Below, piece by piece: positions 7,921 to 14,411 of a stretch of 64,000 bases of DNA. Where the stretch lies: assembly GCF_019219075.1 (NCBI RefSeq), contig NZ_JAHUWJ010000015.1:124001-188000 (forward strand), given 5' to 3'. Made by a program: the position numbers and the translations under genes. Below the pieces are notes generated by a model, which did no database searches, was not told where the DNA came from, and saw only the letters and a program-made list of their open reading frames with translations. Source of the DNA: Chitinophaga sp. sic0106 (GTDB lineage: Bacteria > Bacteroidota > Bacteroidia > Chitinophagales > Chitinophagaceae). Position 1 is the first letter of the stretch. The number at the start of each line of letters is the position of its first letter.

Positions 7921-9357
7921 TCAGAATTGGAAATAGATAAATTGTTGTTGTTCAGATTTAAGCAGGATCAGGCAAAACAGCAGCACAGTATACAATGCCC
8001 AGCGCGCTGGCCGCGGCCATCGCGGCTCCAGATTAGCCAACGCATACGGATGCTCCCTCCCCTGCCACTCCGCTAACAGAAATAGCGTAGTGAGCAAGAG
8101 CAAGCCTTTCGGAAAAATCACCGGCATCTCCATAATAGAAAAAGAAAAAATACCGTTGATATAAACAACCGCCTCCGTCATATTCTCCACCCGGAAAAAA
8201 ATCCAGGCAAAAGTCACCAGCGCAAAAGTCCGCAGCATTTGCCACAACTCCAGTACCGACGGCAACCGGCGCCCCTGCGCAACAATCTCCATATTTTTGC
8301 GGTTACGGTTGGCCAGCAGCAACGGCAGAAAATACAAGGCGTGAATACCACCCCAAAGGATAAACGTCCAGTTGGCACCATGCCAGAACCCACTTAGTAA
8401 AAAGATGATAAACGTATTGCGAATGGCCTTGAAACGCCCTTCCCTGCTACCTCCCAGCGGTATGTACACGTAATCCTTGAACCAGGACGACAACGAAATA
8501 TGCCAGCGCCGCCAGAACTCCGCAATGTCTCTCGAAAAATAGGGATAGGCAAAATTGCGCAGCAATTCAAAGCCAAAGAGTCGCGCAATACCCAGCGCCA
8601 TATCTGAATACCCGCTGAAATCGCCGTAGATCTGGAAGGCAAACAATACTGCTCCCACCACCAGCGTACTGCCGGAATAGGCATCCGGATTATCGAAAAT
8701 CTGATTGGCATAAAAGGCGCAGCCATCTGCAATCACCATTTTCTTGAGCAGGCCCCAGAGAATCTGCCGCAGCCCGTCAGCCGCTTTACTCAGCTCAAAG
8801 CGCCGCGGCTGCTCAATTTGCGGCAACAGGTGTGTAGCCCTTTCAATAGGCCCTGCCACCAGCAAAGGAAAGAAGCTTACAAAAAGCGCGTAGTTATTGA
8901 AATTCCGTGTAGGCGTTACCTTTTCCCGGTAAATATCTATCACATAACTAAGACCGTGAAAAGTATAAAACGAAATGCCAACAGGCAGTATGATCTTAAG
9001 CGTCCATACATGCGGCTGCAACCCGAAGGTCCGCAGCAGGTCCGCAAATGAATCCACAAAGAAGTTGTAGTACTTGAAAAAAAACAGGAATCCCAGGTTG
9101 ATGACAATACTGGCAAACAGCCACCATTGCTTAGCCCTGGGCGTTTTGGCCGCATGAATCTGCAGGCCGGAAGTATAGTCCAGCAGGATGGAGAAAAACA
9201 AGAGGAACAGGAAACGGTAATCCCACATTCCGTAGAACACAAAGCTGGCCGCCAGCAACACCAGATTTTGAAACAGCAGGGAGCCTTTTGCTACCAGCCA
9301 ATACAATACAAACACGATTGGCAGGAATAGCGCAAACTCAAAGGAGTTGAATACCAT
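7921..9357 (-). CDS. MBOAT family membrane O-acyltransferase (AlgI/DltB-like)
   Basis: A 478-residue multi-spanning O-acyltransferase. The frame is open to 9438, but the ATG at 9357 (MVFNSFEFALFLPI) matches the usual AlgI-type start. Family landmarks are the PVGISFYTFHGLSYVID block, RWHISLSSWFKDYVYIPLGG, and the catalytic histidine region SGFWHGANWTFILWGGIHALY (His326 and His339). It passes acyl, often acetyl, groups across the inner membrane for modification of a cell-surface polymer. It forms a two-gene operon with the SGNH-like gene. The polymer modified is unknown; no polysaccharide synthesis genes are adjacent. Confidence 0.92.
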   Translation of the reverse strand: MVFNSFEFALFLPIVFVLYWLVAKGSLLFQNLVLLAASFVFYGMWDYRFLFLLFFSILLDYTSGLQIHAAKTPRAKQWWLFASIVINLGFLFFFKYYNFFVDSFADLLRTFGLQPHVWTLKIILPVGISFYTFHGLSYVIDIYREKVTPTRNFNNYALFVSFFPLLVAGPIERATHLLPQIEQPRRFELSKAADGLRQILWGLLKKMVIADGCAFYANQIFDNPDAYSGSTLVVGAVLFAFQIYGDFSGYSDMALGIARLFGFELLRNFAYPYFSRDIAEFWRRWHISLSSWFKDYVYIPLGGSREGRFKAIRNTFIIFLLSGFWHGANWTFILWGGIHALYFLPLLLANRNRKNMEIVAQGRRLPSVLELWQMLRTFALVTFAWIFFRVENMTEAVVYINGIFSFSIMEMPVIFPKGLLLLTTLFLLAEWQGREHPYALANLEPRWPRPARWALYTVLLFCLILLKSEQQQFIYFQF

Positions 9358-9490
9358 AGATATAAGTAGAGGGGGTTTACCTTTCAGCCAAAGCTGGCAA
9401 ACTATCGTTGGTCCGAAAGTAAAGATTTCCCCCAACAATTCAAAGTAAACTACAGATATTCATCCCCGTTAGGCACCCCAACTTATCATG

Positions 9491-10153
9491 CTACTGATCA
9501 CCCAGTTTATTGATGTCTTTTACCTCCAGCACATTGGCCGGATAACCTTTGGTAACGGCATTGATCATAGCCCTGCCCACCTGTTGCAGGGTGGAAGTCA
9601 TATTAGGCATCACCACTTTCAGGAAAGGGTACATCCATGCGAAAGCGTAGTAGAGCTTCGGCGGATTTTTTTGTCCGGGAACCGCTTTCATAAAGCCTGG
9701 CCGGAAATTATATTCACTTTTAAAAGGCAGTTTCGCAAGGTCGTTTTCCGTTTTGCCTTTCACGCGGGCCCACATAATCCTGCCTTTTTCGGAGGAGTCA
9801 GTGCCGGCGCCGGAAACATATATAAAGGAGATGCCAGGGCTGTGGTGGAGCAATTGCTGCGCAAAGGCCATAGTGGTATCATAGGTCAGCCTGGTATATT
9901 CATCCTCTTTCTTACCGAGAGAAGTTACCCCGGCACAGAAGAAACAGGCATCATAACCTTTAAGGTCCTCCCCAATACTGTCGAGGCGGTAGAAGTCGGG
10001 CACCAGCCGCTCTATGAGTTTAGGGTGCTTCAACTCATAATGTCTTCTGCTTACAATCAGCACCTGTTCCACCTGCGGATGATCCAGGCAGGTGAGCAAT
10101 ACCCCTTCTCCAACCATACCGGTGGCACCGGTGATTACTATTTTTAGTCCCAT
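9491..10153 (-). CDS. NAD(P)-binding Rossmann-fold protein, epimerase-like
   Basis: A 220-residue short atypical SDR. The dinucleotide-binding motif GATGMVGEG is at residues 8-16, followed by IVSRR as an NADP-type beta2 end and the CFFCAGVTSLG block; the catalytic YxxxK of classical SDRs is not evident (KGKTENDLAKL occupies that region). It resembles NmrA/HTATIP2-like NAD(P)H-binding proteins. It lies 33 bases downstream of the HxlR regulator on the same strand and is probably under its control. A redox-sensing or reductase role is possible but not shown. Confidence 0.82.
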   Translation of the reverse strand: MGLKIVITGATGMVGEGVLLTCLDHPQVEQVLIVSRRHYELKHPKLIERLVPDFYRLDSIGEDLKGYDACFFCAGVTSLGKKEDEYTRLTYDTTMAFAQQLLHHSPGISFIYVSGAGTDSSEKGRIMWARVKGKTENDLAKLPFKSEYNFRPGFMKAVPGQKNPPKLYYAFAWMYPFLKVVMPNMTSTLQQVGRAMINAVTKGYPANVLEVKDINKLGDQ

Positions 10154-10186
10154 ATGAGGTGTTGACGTATGAATGAAATAAATATT

Positions 10187-10564
10187 TTATACCATCCTGT
10201 TTTTATAGGCTTCGCCCCAATCGCACAGTGCGGTAATAACAGGCACGAGGGTGATGCCGAGCGGGGTGAGCTTGTACTCCACCCGTGGCGGCACTTCCGC
10301 GTATACTTTGCGTTCAATAATGCCGTCCTGCTCCAGCTCCCGCAATTGTGCCGTCAGGGTAGCATGTGTGATATCCTGCATTTTCCTGCGCAATTCCCCG
10401 AAGCGTGCAGGGCAGTCGAGCCGTATACTGTTTAACAGCAACAGCTTCCATTTTCCCCCTATTACCTGCATGGCATTTGTCAGCGCCATGTTATTTTCCA
10501 TCAGCAGCCGCAATTCATCTGTATTGCTAACTGCCTGCTGCTCACTAATAGTATTCTTTTCCAT
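10187..10564 (-). CDS. HxlR family transcriptional regulator
   Basis: A 125-residue winged-helix regulator with the HxlR signature: GGKWKLLLLNSIRLDCPARFGELRR, then DITHATLTAQLRELEQDGII and the wing VPPRVEYKLTPLG. It diverges from an MFS exporter and precedes a Rossmann oxidoreductase, a common arrangement for regulators that respond to electrophiles or aldehydes. Cysteines are present at the DCPARF and ALCDWG positions, so thiol sensing is conceivable (inference). The palindrome at 10621-10638 is its likely target. Confidence 0.92.
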   Translation of the reverse strand: MEKNTISEQQAVSNTDELRLLMENNMALTNAMQVIGGKWKLLLLNSIRLDCPARFGELRRKMQDITHATLTAQLRELEQDGIIERKVYAEVPPRVEYKLTPLGITLVPVITALCDWGEAYKNRMV

Positions 10565-10588
10565 ACCAGGTATTATTCGATGAACTAC

Positions 10589-10638
10589 TTGATAATGCCC
10601 TTGGGCGCCATCAACTTTGCTTCCTTAAAGTTAAGGAA
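10589..10638 (+). promoter_or_regulatory. Promoter and palindromic operator for the MFS exporter
   Basis: A -33-like TTG (10589-10591) and a -7-like CAACTTTG (10612-10619, one mismatch to TAnnTTTG) are separated by 20 bases, the usual Bacteroidota spacing. An 18-base palindrome TTCCTTAA-AG-TTAAGGAA follows at 10621-10638, three bases before the exporter's ATG. A repressor bound there would block initiation; HxlR is the obvious candidate. Confidence 0.55.
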
Positions 10639-10641
10639 TAG

Positions 10642-12045
10642 ATGATTAGTATAGTCAAAACGGAATACAACAGATGGGGACAGCTGTGGATCGTGTCGGC
10701 GGCCGCATTTTTATCGGTGATCGATATTTTCATTGTGAATGTGGCGCTGCCTTCGATCCAGGCGGGGCTGCACAGTACTGATGCAGATTTGCAGCTGGTG
10801 ATAGCGGCTTACCTGATAGGATATGCGGCATTTTTAATTACCGGGGGGCGACTGGGGGATTACCTGGGCAAAAAGCGTGTATTCATTGCCGGTATGGCGA
10901 CTTTCACGGTGATGTCGTGCTGTTGCGGGCTGGCACAAAGCGCCATGCAATTAAACGGCTTTCGCTTTTTACAGGGCGTATCTGCGGCCTTTATGGTACC
11001 GCAGAGCATTGCGTACATACATCTGCTATTCCCCCAGCATGAGGCGCGCATAAAAGCGCTGGGCATATATGGCAGCATTGCCGGCACCGCTTCTGTGATT
11101 GGTCAGCTGCTGGGTGGCATCATCCCTGATATACATTTCCTGATCGATGGCTGGCGCTGGATTTTCATGATCAACCTGCCTATAGGCCTCCTTGCTACCT
11201 GGCTGGCAGTAAGGTTCCTGCAGGAAACGCCGCTACTGGCACAGTCGCGCTTTGATGTATCCGGCGTACTGTTGCTCACCACCACGCTGATCTGCCTCAT
11301 CTATCCACTTATACATGGCCGGGAGCTGGGGTGGCCGCTTTGGGCAGCAGGCATGTTGCTGGCATCGCCGGTGATGCTGACAGTTTTCATCTTTGACCAG
11401 CGGCGTAAAACACAGCCACTGATTGATTTACGGCTGTTTGGTTACAAGGATTTTAACATCGGGCTATTAGCTGTATTGTTTTATTTCATGGTGCAGGACA
11501 GCTATTTTCTGATCAATGCGGTACTGCTGCAAAACGGACTGGGCTTTAGTTCCAGCCTCACCGGATTGTTGTTTGCCGCGCAGGGTATCGGGTATGTAGT
11601 AGCCGCCGTATCGTCCATCAGGCTGGTAAAAATATATGGGCGTAAGGTGCTCATTGCCGGCGTACTCCTGATGGCTGTCACCTTGTTCCTGCACATTAGG
11701 TTTTTTCAGGGAGATGTAATAGCATCTCCCAAAATATACCTTTTGTTATTTGTGTATGGAATGGGTTGCGGATCTGTGCTTCCGTCGCTGCTGACCCTGA
11801 GTATACGCAGTATACCTCCTTCCTTTGCCGGCGCGGCTTCCGGTACGTATACCACTTTTCAGCAAACGGCAGTGGCACTTGGGATAGGCGTCAGCGGTGG
11901 TATATTTTTCGGATTGTTACAGGGAGAGCATTCAGTAGCAGCGTATGTGCATGCCTACCATTGGGCTACGTGGGTGAATATTTTGTTTTTGATGATGGCT
12001 GCGGGGTTGCTGTATATGATGCCGGAGAAAAACAATGCGTCGTGA
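10642..12045 (+). CDS. MFS drug-efflux transporter, DHA2 (14-helix) type
   Basis: A 467-residue major facilitator protein of the EmrB/QacA type with about 14 hydrophobic segments. Motif A appears as GGRLGDYLGKKRVF (about 73-86), and the efflux motif C region as GTASVIGQLLGGIIPD. The N-terminal SVIDIFIVNVALPSIQ in helix 1 is typical of DHA2 exporters. It probably exports hydrophobic or toxic compounds by proton antiport, with expression controlled by the divergent HxlR. The stop codon's last base is the first base of a large nested inverted repeat. Confidence 0.93.
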   Translation: MISIVKTEYNRWGQLWIVSAAAFLSVIDIFIVNVALPSIQAGLHSTDADLQLVIAAYLIGYAAFLITGGRLGDYLGKKRVFIAGMATFTVMSCCCGLAQSAMQLNGFRFLQGVSAAFMVPQSIAYIHLLFPQHEARIKALGIYGSIAGTASVIGQLLGGIIPDIHFLIDGWRWIFMINLPIGLLATWLAVRFLQETPLLAQSRFDVSGVLLLTTTLICLIYPLIHGRELGWPLWAAGMLLASPVMLTVFIFDQRRKTQPLIDLRLFGYKDFNIGLLAVLFYFMVQDSYFLINAVLLQNGLGFSSSLTGLLFAAQGIGYVVAAVSSIRLVKIYGRKVLIAGVLLMAVTLFLHIRFFQGDVIASPKIYLLLFVYGMGCGSVLPSLLTLSIRSIPPSFAGAASGTYTTFQQTAVALGIGVSGGIFFGLLQGEHSVAAYVHAYHWATWVNILFLMMAAGLLYMMPEKNNAS

Positions 12046-12117
12046 TATTGTGTAGAGACGGGCTGCGCCCGTCTCCTCGCCTATGTGAGACGGGCGCAGC
12101 CCGTCTCTACACAATAT
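12045..12117. repeat. Nested perfect inverted repeat (two hairpins forming a larger palindrome)
   Basis: Perfect 31-base arms at 12045-12075 and 12087-12117 flank an 11-base loop. Each arm is itself a hairpin: GAGACGGGC-TGC-GCCCGTCTC in the left arm and the complement in the right. It fills the gap between two convergent genes, overlapping the MFS stop and ending just before the PhnA stop. It lacks a clear T-run, so it may be a dispersed REP-like palindrome doubling as a bidirectional terminator. The core TAGAGACGGGC...GCCCGTCTCTA resembles repeats seen in many Bacteroidota and cyanobacterial genomes (from memory). Confidence 0.75.
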
Positions 12118-12120
12118 TAA

Positions 12121-12702
12121 TCAGTTCTGCTTACGCAGATATTTAGTCAGAATTACAATCATCTGCCCTTCAATCTTACCTTCTATCTGTTCAGTATTAT
12201 CCGGAACGAGGCGTATATTTTTCACTACTGTACCCAGTTTGGCGTTGAGCGTAGTACCTTTTACGTCAAGGGATTTGGTGAGCACTACGGTATCACCGTT
12301 TTGCAGCACGGCACCATTGGAATCGCGGTGCAGGTCTACGGTGGCGTCATTTTCATGATCACCGGAAGCCTTTGCCCACGCCAGCCGGTCCTCCTCGAGA
12401 TACATCATATCCAGTTGCTCGGCGGCCCAGCTTTGATCGCGGAGGCGATTGAGCATACGCCAGGAAACAACCTGTACACCTGGCACTTCGCTCCACATAC
12501 TGGTGGTAAGGCAATTCCAGTGGGCCAGGTCCAGCTCGGCCTTTTTCTCAATCTGGCTGCGACAGGTGTTGCAGAGCAAAATACTGTAGTCCTCCACAGC
12601 GCCTGTTGCCGGCAGTACTTCAAATGTTTTCAGGTCGGTATTGCCGCCGCATACTTCGCAGTTGCCGCCGCTACGTTCGTTCAAAATAGCATCCAGTGTC
12701 AT
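12121..12702 (-). CDS. phnA: PhnA domain protein
   Basis: A 193-residue protein with an N-terminal zinc ribbon (CEVCGG at about 17-22, LCNTC at about 43-47) and the C-terminal PhnA domain (DSNGAVLQNGDTVVLTKSLDVKG..LNAKLGTVVKNIRL, ending MIVILTKYLRKQ). The E. coli homologue (PhnA/YjdM) was named for linkage to phosphonate genes, but its direct role in phosphonate use is not established. A perfect -7 element TATCTTTG lies 23 bases upstream. No phosphonate genes are in the window. Confidence 0.88.
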   Translation of the reverse strand: MTLDAILNERSGGNCEVCGGNTDLKTFEVLPATGAVEDYSILLCNTCRSQIEKKAELDLAHWNCLTTSMWSEVPGVQVVSWRMLNRLRDQSWAAEQLDMMYLEEDRLAWAKASGDHENDATVDLHRDSNGAVLQNGDTVVLTKSLDVKGTTLNAKLGTVVKNIRLVPDNTEQIEGKIEGQMIVILTKYLRKQN

Positions 12703-12724
12703 ATCTAGTCTAAAAATTGGGCAG

Positions 12725-12732
12725 CAAAGATA
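12725..12732 (-). promoter_or_regulatory. -7 promoter element of the PhnA gene
   Basis: On the minus strand this reads TATCTTTG, an exact match to the Bacteroidota -7 consensus TAnnTTTG, 22 bases before the PhnA ATG. No good -33 TTTG is seen at the expected spacing. Confidence 0.5.
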
Positions 12733-12771
12733 CGTTTTTTTCAGCAGCGACTTATTTAAGGGGTGGCAGCA

Positions 12772-13071
12772 CTAATGATGATAATTCTTGTCCAGTTGTG
12801 CTTTGTATTCCGGATGTTTGGTCAGAAAGCTGGCAACAAACGGGCAGTACACCATCACGGGCTTACCGAGTTCCCGCGCTAAATCAAAGGCGGCTACTGC
12901 CAGTTGGGTGGCAATGCCTTTCCCTCCCATCGCTGCCGGCACAGTGGTATGCATCAGCGCAATGTCGTTTTTGTAGAACCGGTAGGTAAGTGTTGCTTTA
13001 TCATTACCATCGGAAACTTCCAACTGTTGTTCTTTGGTATTGTTGGTAACGGTGTAGATAGAATCTGCCAT
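12772..13071 (-). CDS. Small GNAT-like acetyltransferase (NATD1/YjdJ type)
   Basis: About 99 residues, starting at MADSIYTVTNN; the frame is open to 13176, but that extension is basic and low-complexity, and 99 residues matches this small family. It carries a minimal acetyl-CoA-binding motif GGKGIATQLAVAAFDLARELG, then VMVYCPFVASFLTKHPEY, the diagnostic C-terminal block of the Acetyltransf_CG family. The substrate is unknown. It is flanked on the same strand by the PhnA and pentapeptide genes, with gaps too long to assume one operon. Confidence 0.85.
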   Translation of the reverse strand: MADSIYTVTNNTKEQQLEVSDGNDKATLTYRFYKNDIALMHTTVPAAMGGKGIATQLAVAAFDLARELGKPVMVYCPFVASFLTKHPEYKAQLDKNYHH

Positions 13072-13218
13072 GTGATAGTTGCCTTTTTTAGGATAACAAT
13101 GGAAATAGTAATGTTGTTTTCTACCGTGATCGCCAGGAGCGGCGGTACTGACCATCACGGGTATTCCTCCCTGCAACGATGGAGGAGCAACTGTGATGGG
13201 GTCTCACCTCCCCTAGTA

Positions 13219-13803
13219 TTAAGCATCAAAATCGATATCAAGGTTATACTTTGTCAGCAGGCCCGACAAATTAGCGGCAGCAAACTTAGCCTTCTTGACT
13301 TTATTAAAGTCTGGGTCAATGCTAAAATTATATGCTGTTCTGAAATCCGTTTTTTCGAGCTGGGTATCAGAAAAACGCGTCAGCGTGAGGTCGCAGTTAT
13401 TGAACACCGCCGACGTGAGGTCCGCTTCCGAAAAATCGGTTTCCTTCAGGGAACAGCCCTGGAACAGTGTTTTACGAAGGCGTGCGCCGAAGAAAACGCA
13501 GTAATCCAGTACGGTGTCAATGAAGGTGAAGGAAAACATGAACTTGTTGGAGCGACTAAAATCCACCCCCAATACCTTACACGACTGGAAGGTAATGTCT
13601 CTGAAACCTGCGCCGTCAATGAGTGTCAGCGAGAAATTACATTGCCTGAAAACACAGTTTTCAAAGTTATTATCCCGGAGGTCACTCTTCGTGAAATTGC
13701 AGTTTACAAATTCACATTTTACAAATTCCCTGTTTACCAGCCGCTTCTCCGTATAGTCCACATCCGTGAATACTTTGTTTTCGTGCAGGATAACTTCTCC
13801 CAT
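13219..13803 (-). CDS. Pentapeptide repeat protein
   Basis: A 194-residue protein made mostly of pentapeptide repeats A(D/N)LxX in degenerate form (CEFVNCNFTKSDLRDNNFEN, LKETDFSEADLTSAVFNNCD, FSDTQLEKTDF). These fold as a right-handed quadrilateral beta helix. Some relatives (Qnr/MfpA) mimic DNA and protect gyrase, but most have no known role, and the sequence alone does not place this one. It has no signal peptide. It appears monocistronic. Confidence 0.9.
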   Translation of the reverse strand: MGEVILHENKVFTDVDYTEKRLVNREFVKCEFVNCNFTKSDLRDNNFENCVFRQCNFSLTLIDGAGFRDITFQSCKVLGVDFSRSNKFMFSFTFIDTVLDYCVFFGARLRKTLFQGCSLKETDFSEADLTSAVFNNCDLTLTRFSDTQLEKTDFRTAYNFSIDPDFNKVKKAKFAAANLSGLLTKYNLDIDFDA

Positions 13804-13937
13804 TATTGTTATTTAATTTTTCCCAATTTCGTAAATCTTTTCTCTTTTTCGATTATTAAAATCTGCCGATGGGAGATATCTTCGCAGCGTATTAAAGATA
13901 TTCTCTCCATAAAACCCTGTTGAACAAAGCCGACAAA

Positions 13938-13976
13938 AAAGCAGCCCCCGTGCAGTCATACTGCCGGGGGCCTTTT
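13938..13976. terminator. Bidirectional terminator hairpin
   Basis: A strong hairpin (GCCCCCG/CGGGGGC with an inner GCAGT/ACTGC stem) has a run of T on the plus side (from 13972) and a run of A before it, giving T on the minus strand. It lies just downstream of the thioesterase gene (minus strand), which it probably terminates. Confidence 0.7.
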
Positions 13977-13995
13977 TATAGCAAGTAAACCTGGT

Positions 13996-14379
13996 TTATA
14001 ACACGCTTACAGGTCGTTTCTGATCATCAATGGCTACAAAGGTGAAGGTGCCGGAGATAGCCAGTTCTCTGTAATCGCTGTACATTTCCTCTATGTAAAT
14101 TTCTACGTTTACTTTCATGCTGGTGTTACCCACTTTGGATACGCGGCCTATCAGTTCAATGATGGTACCTGCGGGGATTGGCTTGGTAAAGTCGATCCTG
14201 TCGGACGATACTGTTACCACCTTTTTGCGCGTAAAGCGGGTAGCGGTGATAAAGGCCACTTCATCCATGAGGTACATAGCGGTACCGCCGAACATGGTAT
14301 CATAATGGTTGGTACTATCGGGGAATATCGCTTTAAAGATATGCGTTTCCGATGCCTGCATGCGTTCTTCTATAGTCAT
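13996..14379 (-). CDS. Acyl-CoA thioesterase, hotdog fold
   Basis: A 127-residue single-hotdog thioesterase of the YciA/BFIT type. The family core is NHYDTMFGGTAMYLMDEVAFITATRFTRK, where the Asp of MDEVA is the usual catalytic acid. The helix is followed by VTVSSDRIDFTKPIPAGTIIEL. It hydrolyses acyl-CoA thioesters, probably as a hexamer in the cytosol. It lies 32 bases downstream of metE on the same strand; co-transcription with metE is possible but a metabolic link is not evident. Confidence 0.88.
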   Translation of the reverse strand: MTIEERMQASETHIFKAIFPDSTNHYDTMFGGTAMYLMDEVAFITATRFTRKKVVTVSSDRIDFTKPIPAGTIIELIGRVSKVGNTSMKVNVEIYIEEMYSDYRELAISGTFTFVAIDDQKRPVSVL

Positions 14380-14411
14380 ATTACATTGTTTTCCTGGATC
14401 AATACTTCGAA

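Noticed and set aside
9488..10147. 219-residue plus-strand ORF opposite the Rossmann gene
   Set aside because: It mirrors the real gene frame; no family pattern.
13153..13199. Stem-loop (CCATCAC...GTGATGG with CCTCC/GGAGG) as a terminator
   Set aside because: Stem is imperfect, there is no T-run on either side, and the mapped genes end elsewhere.
12904..13923. 339-residue plus-strand ORF over the GNAT and pentapeptide genes
   Set aside because: Antisense shadow covering two real genes and an intergenic gap; no motif.
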